This document shows, piece after piece, positions 1 to 7,262 of a stretch of 45,737 nucleotides of DNA. The notes below the pieces were generated by a model. That model was not told the DNA's origin. It made no database searches and saw nothing but the letters and a program-made list of their open reading frames with translations. Numbering within the stretch: position 1 is the first letter of the stretch; every line of letters starts with the position of its first letter. This DNA is from an uncultured Prevotella sp. Lineage in GTDB: Bacteria > Bacteroidota > Bacteroidia > Bacteroidales > Bacteroidaceae. Location: positions 1 to 45,737 of the forward strand of contig NZ_CALMHT010000123.1 of assembly GCF_937863835.1 (NCBI RefSeq), given 5' to 3'. Both the position numbers and the translations under genes were made by a program.

Positions 1-747
1 CTCGCAGCCGGTGTTATGATGTTTGCTGGAGGTTCAGGTGACTGGAAACAACTGTCAAATCTCAACGACCCGTTGCCAAAGGCAATGATGATGGTCGTCG
101 GACAAAAGAGCGGTTGGGTGCACATGCTTGTATGTTTGGGTCTGTTCGGACTTCTGGCATCATTCCACGGTATCATCATGGAAGCCGGCCGTCAGATATT
201 TGCACTTTCAAGAGCCGGTTATCTGCCTAAGGCATTATGCTGGGTCAACAAGCGCGCCGTACCTCATTGGGCAATCATCGCAACAGCCGTATTCGGTATT
301 ATATGCGTGTTATGCGACGGACTCGACCCGTTTATGAACGGTCAGTCGCTAACAGCTAACATTATTACTTTAGCCTGTTTCGGTTCTATAACGATGTATA
401 TCATTTCTATGATGTCACTGTTCCGTCTGCGTAAGACAGAGCCGGATCTGGAACGTCCGTATAAAGCGATATGTTATCCGGTATTTCCTATTATCGCTTT
501 GATAGGAGCTGTTGTATGTTTTGTCTTGATGATCTATTACAACTTCAATGTATTTGTCGCTTTCGTTGTAATCATGGCTGCTTGTTACGGATATTATCTG
601 TACAACCGCAAGGCGATACGTGAAGATCTGGTCATCATCGACGACAATGCCCCTGAAGCTCCGATAGAGATGGAACCGGAAGATGAAAGTAAGGTTATAG
701 GAGAGCATGTATATGTACACGAAACAACTAGGAAACATCACATATAA
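1..747 (+). CDS. eat: Ethanolamine permease (APC family), 5' end outside the window
   Basis: C-terminal part of an amino-acid/polyamine/organocation permease. The frame is open from base 1, so the true start lies upstream. Several hydrophobic membrane segments are visible, followed by a charged cytoplasmic tail rich in Asp and Glu. The conserved stretch SFHGIIMEAGRQIFALSRAG resembles ethanolamine permeases of the Eat family. It would import ethanolamine across the inner membrane. The stop lies 41 nt inside eutB, which makes co-transcription and translational coupling with the ammonia-lyase very likely. That context is the main reason to call ethanolamine rather than another amine or amino acid as substrate. 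Confidence 0.85.
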   Translation, partial: LAAGVMMFAGGSGDWKQLSNLNDPLPKAMMMVVGQKSGWVHMLVCLGLFGLLASFHGIIMEAGRQIFALSRAGYLPKALCWVNKRAVPHWAIIATAVFGIICVLCDGLDPFMNGQSLTANIITLACFGSITMYIISMMSLFRLRKTEPDLERPYKAICYPVFPIIALIGAVVCFVLMIYYNFNVFVAFVVIMAACYGYYLYNRKAIREDLVIIDDNAPEAPIEMEPEDESKVIGEHVYVHETTRKHHI

Positions 748-2104
748 ATTTGAAGATCTGCGAGAACTGATGGCAAAGGCCACACCGGCACGTTCCGGTG
801 ATGACCTTGCCGGAATCTCGGCTTCCAGTATGGAAGAGCGGGTGGCCGCAAAGATGACTTTGGCAGATGTGCCCCTTATACAGTTCTTGAAGGAACCTCT
901 GATTCCTTACGAAAACGATGAGGTGACGCGTCTGATTATCGACACACACGACAAGGAGGCTTTCGCACCGATAAGTAGTCTGACTGTGGGTGACTTTCGT
1001 AATTGGCTTCTCAACGACCATACCACGACAGAAGATTTGTCTTTCGTGGCACCAGGTATAACACCCGAGATGGCTGCTGCTGTCAGCAAAATAATGCGTA
1101 ATCAGGATCTGCTTATAGTTGGCCAGAAATGCAGGGTGATAACAAAATTCCGTGATACGATCGGTATGCCTGGTCGACTGAGTGTCCGTTTGCAGCCCAA
1201 CAATCCTGTAGACGATCTGAAAGGAATCGCTGCCAGTATCATCGATGGACTCATGTATGGTTGCGGTGATGCCGTTATCGGAATAAACCCAGCCAGTGAC
1301 AGTATCCTCACATTAATGAACCTCAACTATATGTTGGATGATATTATTCACAATTATGATATCCCTACACAGTCGTGCGTACTCACCCATGTCACCACCT
1401 GTACGGAGATGATAAACAGAGGCGCGCCTGTAGATTTGTTATTTCAGAGTATCGCCGGTACGGAAAAGGCGATGGCCGGATTCGGCGTAAACCTGAAAAT
1501 GCTGGATGAAGGATATGAAGCGGTCAAGAGTCTGCACAGAGGAACCATCGGGGATAACTGTATGTATTTTGAGACAGGTCAAGGTTCCGCCTTGTCATCA
1601 GAGGCTAACTTCGGAGTGGACGAACAGACATGCGAAGCCCGTTGTTACGCTGTGGCACGTCGTTATCATCCGTTGCTGGTCAATACGGTTGTCGGTTTTA
1701 TAGGTCCGGAATATCTATATGACGGAAAACAGATTACGCGTGCCGGACTGGAAGACCATTTCTGCGGTAAACTGATGGGTGTACCCCTAGGTTGTGATAT
1801 CTGTTATACGAACCATGCCGAAGCCGATCAGGATGATATGGATAATCTGCTCACATTGCTCGTCGCGGGTGGCGTAAATTATATCATGGGCGTGCCCGGC
1901 GCAGACGATATCATGCTCAATTATCAGAGCACATCATATCATGATGCCCTGTATGCGCGCAAGTTGCTCGGCAAGCGTCATGCGCCCGAATTCGAAGCAT
2001 GGTTGCAGAAGATGAACCTTATAGACGGGCGTGGAGACTTGCTGCCGTTCAAACCGACCAACAAATTATTGCAAATAGAAAAACTGGAGGCTGTAAATGG
2101 ATAA
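707..2104 (+). CDS. eutB: Ethanolamine ammonia-lyase large subunit
   Basis: 465 aa, the full length for EutB. With EutC it forms the adenosylcobalamin-dependent lyase that converts ethanolamine to acetaldehyde and ammonia. Visible family features include the N-terminal RSGDDLAGI motif, the TIM-barrel segments with YFETGQGSALSSEANFG (this stretch contributes a substrate-binding Glu) and the DDMDNLLTLL segment near the C-terminus. The start at 707 gives the same N-terminal length as enterobacterial EutB; ATG 713 is an alternative. It overlaps the permease by 41 nt and eutC by 8 nt. No reactivase (eutA) or shell-protein gene is visible. Confidence 0.96.
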   Translation: MYMYTKQLGNITYKFEDLRELMAKATPARSGDDLAGISASSMEERVAAKMTLADVPLIQFLKEPLIPYENDEVTRLIIDTHDKEAFAPISSLTVGDFRNWLLNDHTTTEDLSFVAPGITPEMAAAVSKIMRNQDLLIVGQKCRVITKFRDTIGMPGRLSVRLQPNNPVDDLKGIAASIIDGLMYGCGDAVIGINPASDSILTLMNLNYMLDDIIHNYDIPTQSCVLTHVTTCTEMINRGAPVDLLFQSIAGTEKAMAGFGVNLKMLDEGYEAVKSLHRGTIGDNCMYFETGQGSALSSEANFGVDEQTCEARCYAVARRYHPLLVNTVVGFIGPEYLYDGKQITRAGLEDHFCGKLMGVPLGCDICYTNHAEADQDDMDNLLTLLVAGGVNYIMGVPGADDIMLNYQSTSYHDALYARKLLGKRHAPEFEAWLQKMNLIDGRGDLLPFKPTNKLLQIEKLEAVNG

Positions 2105-2918
2105 TTATATAACGATAAGGACAGAGAATATAAGAGAGCGCGACTGTTGGGAAGAACTGAAGTCTTTTACCGACGCCCGCATCGCTCTGGGCAGGACAGG
2201 CTGCAGTATACTGACGGATGACTATCTCAAGTTCAGTTTGGCGCACGCTCGGGCACGAGACTCAATCAAAATGCCATTCGATCGGGATAAGATAGCCGGC
2301 GAATTGCATAAGATGAATCTCGAAACGATAAAAGTGGAAAGTTCGGCCGCCAACAGAGAGGTGTTCTTGTGCCGTCCCGATTTAGGCAGGCGGTTGAGCG
2401 AAAGAAGCAAGGATATGTTACGAAAGATGGATTACAAAGGTACAGATGTCCTGTTGGTTATTGGCGACGGGCTATCATCCAAGGCAGTGCACAAGCAGGC
2501 ATTGCCCCTCATCCGTCAGTTCCTTCCCTATATGGAGGAACTCGGGATGAGTGTGGGACCGATAGTTCTGGCCAAAGAGAGTAGGGTGGCTCTGGGTGAT
2601 GATATCGCCGAACAGATGCATTGCGGGCTTGTCGCCATACTGATTGGTGAACGTCCTGGATTGTCCTCACCGGATAGTCTCGGAGTCTATATGACCTACA
2701 AACCGTATTGGGGCAGACTCGAGAGTGAACGTAATTGTATCTCTAATATCCGTCCGGAAGGCCTGAGTTATGAGAAAGCAGCCTTCAAACTGGCTTGGCT
2801 TATAGAAAACGCCTATAAAATGAAAAAGAGCGGCACAGCCCTCAAGGATGAGAGTGATGATCCCTCACGTTATCTCACGTTGAAACCCCACGTCAATCAG
2901 ATGCTTGAAAGTGAATGA
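2097..2918 (+). CDS. eutC: Ethanolamine ammonia-lyase small subunit
   Basis: 273 aa, a normal length for EutC, which completes the B12-binding site of the lyase. Diagnostic segments are DARIALGRTG near the N-terminus, LSLNR-free typical spacing to FLCRPDLGRRLS, and GDGLSSKAV followed by the Rossmann-like part with IGERPGLSSPDSLGVYMTY. The NCISNIRPEGLSYEKAA segment near the end is also typical. The gene overlaps eutB by 8 nt. It is the last gene of the ethanolamine operon in this window; a separate promoter for the next gene follows. Confidence 0.96.
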   Translation: MDNYITIRTENIRERDCWEELKSFTDARIALGRTGCSILTDDYLKFSLAHARARDSIKMPFDRDKIAGELHKMNLETIKVESSAANREVFLCRPDLGRRLSERSKDMLRKMDYKGTDVLLVIGDGLSSKAVHKQALPLIRQFLPYMEELGMSVGPIVLAKESRVALGDDIAEQMHCGLVAILIGERPGLSSPDSLGVYMTYKPYWGRLESERNCISNIRPEGLSYEKAAFKLAWLIENAYKMKKSGTALKDESDDPSRYLTLKPHVNQMLESE

Positions 2919-2984
2919 ATATGTTCTAATATCTAGAATCGTTCTTCATTATTCCCTGCATTTATCATTTTCTTTCATTATAAT

Positions 2985-3015
2985 TTTGGCTTGTAACTAA
3001 AATTAACTACATTTG
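2985..3015 (+). promoter_or_regulatory. Bacteroidota-type promoter for the 3050 barrel gene
   Basis: TTTG at 2985-2988 and TACATTTG at 3008-3015 are separated by 19 nt. This matches the Bacteroidota sigma-ABfr form TTTG-(19-21)-TAnnTTTG. The predicted start of transcription falls about 25 nt before the ATG at 3050. The rest of 2919-3049 is AT-rich and shows no gene. Confidence 0.7.
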
Positions 3016-3049
3016 CAGCCTAATTCATTAATAATTAAAAAATAGAATT

Positions 3050-3655
3050 ATGAAAAAATTATTTATGGTTATCGCTGCGATGTTATTAACATTAGGCGTA
3101 AGTGCACAGCACGCAGTTGGTTCAATATCTTTGAAACCAATGGTTGGTATTAATGTATCAAATATTACAGATGGAGGTAGTTACAACAAAGCAAAAGTTG
3201 GACTAGTTGCTGGTTTTGAAGGTGAATATCAGGCAACAGACATGATTGGTATTTCTGTTGGCGCTTTGTATTCAATGGAAGGTTGTAGTTACAAAGACAA
3301 TACAGCCGGGATAGAAAAGTTGAATTTGGAATATGTAAATATCCCTATTCTTGCTAATTTCTATGTTGCGAAAGGTCTTTCTATAAAAGCTGGTCCACAA
3401 ATCGGTTTTAAAACGAAAGCAAAAATGAAGATCAGTGGTACAGAATACGACCTAGATAAAATAGCTACAAATTTGGGCTTTGACGACAGTAAGGCTAATA
3501 GTGTTATATTCTCTATACCTGTTGGAGCTTCTTATGAATATCAGAATTTTGTTTTTGATGCACGCTACAATTGGGCTCTGACAAAAATAACAAAGGACGG
3601 AGATTCAAAAAATAGTACATTCATGTTTACAATAGGTTACAAATTCGATCTATAA
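3050..3655 (+). CDS. Outer-membrane beta-barrel protein (PorT-like family)
   Basis: 201 aa with a clear signal peptide (MKKLFMVIAAMLLTLGVSA, cleavage before Gln). The mature part is built of alternating amphipathic beta strands and ends in a hydrophobic strand, FMFTIGYKFDL, as expected for an outer-membrane barrel. The KPMVGINVSNI and VGLVAGFEGEY strands resemble the small PorT-family/outer membrane beta-barrel domain found throughout Bacteroidota. No specific function can be assigned. It is monocistronic, with its own promoter upstream and a rho-independent terminator at 3681-3717. It is lower in GC than the preceding eut genes. Confidence 0.8.
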   Translation: MKKLFMVIAAMLLTLGVSAQHAVGSISLKPMVGINVSNITDGGSYNKAKVGLVAGFEGEYQATDMIGISVGALYSMEGCSYKDNTAGIEKLNLEYVNIPILANFYVAKGLSIKAGPQIGFKTKAKMKISGTEYDLDKIATNLGFDDSKANSVIFSIPVGASYEYQNFVFDARYNWALTKITKDGDSKNSTFMFTIGYKFDL

Positions 3656-3680
3656 TAGATATCTTAGTATAAAGAGTAAA

Positions 3681-3717
3681 AAAGGAGAAAAGTAATATTT
3701 GCTTTTCTCCTTTTTTT
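3681..3717 (+). terminator. Rho-independent terminator after the 3050 barrel gene
   Basis: AAAGGAGAAAAG (3681-3692) pairs with CTTTTCTCCTTT (3702-3713) around a 9-nt loop and runs into a T tract. It is flanked by A and T runs, so it could also act on transcripts from the opposite strand. Confidence 0.85.
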
Positions 3718-3720
3718 GTT

Positions 3721-3815
3721 CCCCGTCGCGCGAGAAAAATTGCGCACAAGGGAATTTTTTTTTCCTTCAAGGATAATTTTTTTCCACGGTGCGCAATTTT
3801 TCTCGCACGACGGGG
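3721..3815. repeat. 27-bp near-perfect inverted repeat with a 41-bp AT-rich centre
   Basis: The arms are 3721-3747 and 3789-3815. They are reverse complements at 26 of 27 positions; the mismatch is in the eighth base (C against T). The arms are GC-rich at their ends (CCCCGTCG, TTGCGCAC) and AT-rich in the middle, and the centre (3748-3788) contains long T runs and two imperfect copies of an AAGG-ending block. It sits between two convergent genes and directly after a conventional terminator, so it is more than a simple terminator. It could be a palindromic interspersed element (REP- or MITE-like) or a very stable bidirectional transcription block. No coding capacity and no clear target-site duplication were seen. 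Confidence 0.85.
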
Positions 3816-3830
3816 CATCTGAAATACAGG

Positions 3831-4502
3831 TCAGAAGTTGACACCAAGGTTGGCAAAGAAGCAACCGTTGTGCGACTTATCGAATGTATCATGACAGATA
3901 TTGGCAAGTCCGAAGTCGTATCCCATTTCAGCATATAACATCTGGTATTCTATTCCGCAACCGATACGTATACCACCATCGAAACGTTGGAAATAATCAT
4001 CGGAGAAAGATTCGTCTGCATTTCTGCTATTGAAGTTTTTTGCCTTTCCGCTTACACCGCAGGCGAGATATCCACCGGCAAAGGGTTCAATGGCCACGTC
4101 GCGGTCTAGGTATGCCTTGTATTTTACGACGATAGGCATTTCCAGATAGTTCAGATCGTAAGTGAGTTTCGTTCCGCTATATGTGTTCTTACCACCTTTT
4201 TCTATATAATAGAGTCCGGTTTCCAGATATACAGGAGCCTGAGGCGCTAACTGGAAACCGACGGCTACACCTACGTTCAGACCTGTCTGTGAAGAACCGC
4301 CGTCAAGGTGCGTATCGTCAGAGTTGACAGTAGAAACGCCCAGTCCGAGGCGGAGTCCCCAATAAACGTCCCCACGATAACGGTTGTAACTACTCTGACG
4401 AGAATAACTGCGTTGCATTGGACGTTCGTATCCTCTTCTGTACTGTGCGAATGTTGGCATTGCGAGTGCTATACATGCGATAGCAATAATAATACGTTTC
4501 AT
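3831..4502 (-). CDS. Outer-membrane beta-barrel protein (porin family-like)
   Basis: 223 aa with a signal peptide (MKRIIIAIACIALAMPTFA, cleavage before Gln). After cleavage there is an Arg/Tyr/Ser-rich linker of about 30 residues, then barrel-like strands such as WGLRLGLGVSTV and LNVGVAVGFQLA. The C-terminus is a terminal strand ending in NLGVNF. It is related in type, not closely in sequence, to the barrel protein at 3050 that converges on it. The basic N-terminal linker is unusual for such a small barrel. No specific function is recognisable. Confidence 0.78.
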   Translation of the reverse strand: MKRIIIAIACIALAMPTFAQYRRGYERPMQRSYSRQSSYNRYRGDVYWGLRLGLGVSTVNSDDTHLDGGSSQTGLNVGVAVGFQLAPQAPVYLETGLYYIEKGGKNTYSGTKLTYDLNYLEMPIVVKYKAYLDRDVAIEPFAGGYLACGVSGKAKNFNSRNADESFSDDYFQRFDGGIRIGCGIEYQMLYAEMGYDFGLANICHDTFDKSHNGCFFANLGVNF

Positions 4503-4546
4503 AATCTTATAGTTTTTAATTGGTTTAACTTTTAATTATCTGGTTG

Positions 4547-4554
4547 CAAAATTA
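4547..4554 (-). promoter_or_regulatory. Probable -7 box for the 4502 barrel gene
   Basis: Read on the minus strand this is TAATTTTG, matching TAnnTTTG. It lies 45 nt upstream of the start codon. No good -33 TTTG is found at the expected distance, so the call rests on the -7 box alone. Confidence 0.45.
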
Positions 4555-4585
4555 GATAAATTCGACAGACGAGAGTAGATGAAAT

Positions 4586-4612
4586 CCCTAAAAGGAATAG
4601 GGGAAAACCCTA
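4586..4612. promoter_or_regulatory. CCCTA/TAGGG repeat cluster between divergent genes (possible operator)
   Basis: CCCTA occurs at 4586-4590, its inverse TAGGGG at 4598-4603, and CCCTA again at 4608-4612. The three half-sites are spaced about 11 nt apart, close to one helical turn. They lie between the divergent start codons at 4502 and 4701 and upstream of the -7 box of the large operon. The arrangement suits a dimeric regulator or a small hairpin. No regulator gene is adjacent, so function is inferred only from position and symmetry. Confidence 0.35.
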
Positions 4613-4652
4613 CTTTTTTGTAATTTGATTACATAAATAGAAATAATATTTG

Positions 4653-4660
4653 TATTTTTG
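4653..4660 (+). promoter_or_regulatory. Probable -7 box of the aryl-polyene-type operon
   Basis: TATTTTTG matches TAnnTTTG and lies 40 nt before the first ATG of the long operon (4701). The nearest upstream TTTG (4624-4627) is 25 nt away, longer than the usual 19-21, so the -33 element is weak. That would fit a promoter needing an activator, possibly through the CCCTA repeats upstream. Confidence 0.5.
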
Positions 4661-4700
4661 CACTTTGTTAGATTAAAATCTGAAACAAGACATTCTTAAA

Positions 4701-5432
4701 ATGGCAAAATATGCATTGGTAACAGGTGGCTCAAGAGGAATAGGTAGATCTATTAGCGTAGATTTGGCTAAGATGGGTTATCATGTGATTATCAATTATG
4801 TTTCTAATGATGAGGCGGCAAAAGATACTTTAAATCAAATAGTTGACGCAGGCGGTAATGCCGAACTTCTTAAATTTGATGTCTCAAACCCACAGTTGAT
4901 AGAGAAAAGTCTGGAAGAGTGGGACTCATCACATCCGGATGATTATATTTCTGTATTAGTCAATAACGCCGGTATAAGGAAAGACAATCTGATGATCTTT
5001 ATGCAAGATCCGCAGTGGCATGAGGTGCTGAACACGACCCTAAATGGTTTTTTCTATACGACAAGACGTGTATTGAAGAATATGTTGACCCACAGATATG
5101 GCCGCATTATTAATATTGCTTCCTTGTCTGGTATCAAAGGATTACCCGGACAGACCAATTATTCGGCTGCCAAGTCGGCACTGATAGGTGCCACAAAGGC
5201 ACTGGCACAGGAGGTGGCACCAAGAAAGGTTACGGTGAATGCGGTAGCACCCGGATTTATCGATACGGATATGACTGTCGAACTGCCTAAGGATGAACTG
5301 AAGAAAATGATACCGGCAGGCAGATTCGGTAAACCTGAAGAAGTAGCTGCACTGGTTAGATTTCTTGTTTCAGATGATGCAGCCTATATCACAGGACAGG
5401 TAATACAGATAAATGGTGGACTTTATACTTAG
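4701..5432 (+). CDS. 3-oxoacyl-ACP reductase, FabG-like SDR
   Basis: 243 aa short-chain dehydrogenase/reductase. The NADP-binding motif TGGSRGIG is at residues 8-15, NNAG at 88-91, and the catalytic set is N115, S141, Y154 and K158. It would reduce the beta-keto group after each condensation, forming the hydroxyacyl intermediate in polyene chain growth. It corresponds in role to the ketoreductase of aryl polyene clusters (ApeQ-like). It is the first gene of the 25-gene operon, and the next gene starts 7 nt after its stop. The family assignment is secure; the pathway role is inferred from the neighbours. Confidence 0.93.
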   Translation: MAKYALVTGGSRGIGRSISVDLAKMGYHVIINYVSNDEAAKDTLNQIVDAGGNAELLKFDVSNPQLIEKSLEEWDSSHPDDYISVLVNNAGIRKDNLMIFMQDPQWHEVLNTTLNGFFYTTRRVLKNMLTHRYGRIINIASLSGIKGLPGQTNYSAAKSALIGATKALAQEVAPRKVTVNAVAPGFIDTDMTVELPKDELKKMIPAGRFGKPEEVAALVRFLVSDDAAYITGQVIQINGGLYT

Positions 5433-5439
5433 ATAATCA

Positions 5440-6666
5440 ATGGACAGAAGAGTCGTAATTACAGGAATCGGCATTTGGTCGTGTCTTGGAAATAACATAG
5501 AAGAGGTTAAACAATCACTTTTTGAAGGAAAATCTGGTATCGGTATTGAGCAGGAAAGACTGACGTATGGTTACCAGTCGGGACTGACGGGTATCGTAAA
5601 AGAACCACAGTTGAAAGGTGTGCTTCACAGACGTCTGCGTGTAGGATTGTCTGAAGAGGCCGAATATGCATATATGGCTTCAAAGGAGGCTTTCGGAAAT
5701 GCCGGTATCGATGAAACATTCTTGCAGAATAATGAGGTCGGTATCATCTTCGGCAATGATTCTTCGGCTAAACCGGTCATTGAGGCTGCGAATATTATGG
5801 CGGAGAAACATGATTCGGCTCTGTTGGGAAGTGGACTTATATTTCAATCGATGAATTCGACCGTGAATATGAATCTGAGTTCTATATTCCATTTGCGTGG
5901 AATCAATTTCACGGTCAGTTCGGCGTGTGCCAGCGGTTCGCATTCCATAGGCCTTGGGTATCTTCTTATCAAACAGGGACTGCAAGACAGGGTGCTTTGC
6001 GGTGGTGCCCAGGAAACCAACTATTATTCGATGGCCACTTTCGATGCTCTCAGCGCGTTCTCGATGCGAATGGATGAACCGACAAAGGCTTCGCGCCCGT
6101 TCGATCGTGACCGTGACGGACTGATTCCCAGTGGAGGAGCAGCGGCGTTGGTACTGGAAGATTACGATAGTGCCATAACCAGAGGTGCGACCATTCTTGC
6201 AGAAGTTTGCGGATACGGTTTCTCGTCTAACGGTGGCGGTATATCCCAACCGAGTGATGACGGTTCTGTAATAGCTATGACCCGTGCGATGAAAGATGCC
6301 GGTGTTGAGGCTGATGATATAGATTATATCAATGCTCATGCCACATCTACACAACAAGGTGATATGTTCGAAGCCATTGCCCTCGACCGTATGTTCCGCG
6401 GCCGACATGCGTTGATCAGTTCAACAAAGTCTATGACAGGACATGAATGTTGGATGGCCGGTGCTAGTGAGATCGTGTATTCTGTTCTTATGATGAAAAA
6501 CAACTTTGTGGCGCCGAATATCAATTTCGAGAATCCTGATGAGCATTCAGAACACCTGAATATAGCGACATCAACGGTAGAAACCGAATTGCATACAGTG
6601 CTATCTAATTCTTTCGGTTTCGGAGGTACGAACAGTGCCTTGGTAATAAAGAACATTTCTAAATAA
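5440..6666 (+). CDS. Beta-ketoacyl-ACP synthase (KS 1), intact triad
   Basis: 408 aa FabF-type condensing enzyme. The nucleophile is C163 in SSACASGSHS. The histidines are H300 in NAHATSTQQGD and H335 in KSMTGH, with K330 also conserved, so it should be catalytically competent. It would elongate the acyl chain by decarboxylative Claisen condensation with malonyl-ACP. It is the first of three intact-triad ketosynthases in the operon, which also encodes two ketosynthase-like proteins lacking the triad. In aryl polyene systems different KS enzymes handle starter loading and elongation; which role this one has cannot be told from sequence alone. Confidence 0.93.
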   Translation: MDRRVVITGIGIWSCLGNNIEEVKQSLFEGKSGIGIEQERLTYGYQSGLTGIVKEPQLKGVLHRRLRVGLSEEAEYAYMASKEAFGNAGIDETFLQNNEVGIIFGNDSSAKPVIEAANIMAEKHDSALLGSGLIFQSMNSTVNMNLSSIFHLRGINFTVSSACASGSHSIGLGYLLIKQGLQDRVLCGGAQETNYYSMATFDALSAFSMRMDEPTKASRPFDRDRDGLIPSGGAAALVLEDYDSAITRGATILAEVCGYGFSSNGGGISQPSDDGSVIAMTRAMKDAGVEADDIDYINAHATSTQQGDMFEAIALDRMFRGRHALISSTKSMTGHECWMAGASEIVYSVLMMKNNFVAPNINFENPDEHSEHLNIATSTVETELHTVLSNSFGFGGTNSALVIKNISK

Positions 6667-6675
6667 TATATTATC

Positions 6676-7260
6676 ATGAAGAAATTATTAATGACAATGC
6701 TGCTCGTCATGATAGCGGCAACAAGCTTTTCGAAAACGAATTTCCTGAGTGTGGTATCCGGTGATATCAGCGTGTTAAACCAGTCGGGAAAAACAGCAAT
6801 AGATGAATTTGACTATTCCAACACCAATATAGAAGGGAAACCGGCTATGGAATATCTTAAAAGTCACGGTGCCGATTATCTTAAAGACTGGCCTAATGAC
6901 AATGTAGAGACTGAAAAGTATTTCTATGATAAATGGAATGATGAAATAGGTAAGGGCGTGAAATTAGTAAGGGCGAGTGCTGCTGATTATAAAATAGTAG
7001 TTCATATCGATTATCTCGATTTAGGTAACACAGGAGCAGCCTTGTTCAGTCTGAGTAAGACGGGCGGCGGTTGTATAATCGGTGGCTCAATAGATATTAT
7101 TGCTAATAAGACAGGCAATATCGTATGTAAGTTGACTATCAATAATTTAAAGGGGAACGGCGCTAAATTTTTTGATACCGGAACCAATGAAATCCGTCGC
7201 CGTGGTCTTGCTTACGAAAAACTGGCGAAACAAATAATAGAATTAGCTAAGAATAAATAA
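6676..7260 (+). CDS. Secreted protein of unknown function in the polyene operon
   Basis: 194 aa with a signal peptide (MKKLLMTMLLVMIAATSFS, cleavage near residue 19). No lipobox Cys follows, so it is probably a soluble periplasmic protein. The middle has an alternating beta pattern (DYKIVVHIDYLDLG) followed by a Gly-rich turn GGGCIIGGSIDI. The C-terminus is a basic helix. The fold hints at the periplasmic TolB-N/DUF4410-like lipoprotein class, but I cannot name a family. It sits 9 nt after KS 1 and 2 nt before the methyltransferase, so it is co-transcribed, perhaps with a role in envelope delivery of the product. Confidence 0.7.
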   Translation: MKKLLMTMLLVMIAATSFSKTNFLSVVSGDISVLNQSGKTAIDEFDYSNTNIEGKPAMEYLKSHGADYLKDWPNDNVETEKYFYDKWNDEIGKGVKLVRASAADYKIVVHIDYLDLGNTGAALFSLSKTGGGCIIGGSIDIIANKTGNIVCKLTINNLKGNGAKFFDTGTNEIRRRGLAYEKLAKQIIELAKNK

Positions 7261-7262
7261 AA

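Noticed and set aside
2985..3015. Cobalamin riboswitch before the 3050 barrel gene, given the B12-dependent eut genes
   Set aside because: Only about 130 nt separate the genes, a normal promoter occupies it, and no B12-box or long structured leader is visible.
3721..3815. The inverted repeat as an ordinary rho-independent terminator
   Set aside because: A proper terminator with T tract already lies at 3681-3717. The arms are too long, the loop is 41 bp, and no T tract follows the right arm.
3627..3864. Two small reading frames running over the inverted repeat on the minus strand
   Set aside because: They cross a terminator and a palindrome and encode only Lys/Arg-rich low-complexity sequence.
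5680..6408. A 242-codon open frame on the minus strand opposite KS 1
   Set aside because: It mirrors the codon use of the ketosynthase gene, has no start context or recognisable domain, and KS 1 has a full family match.
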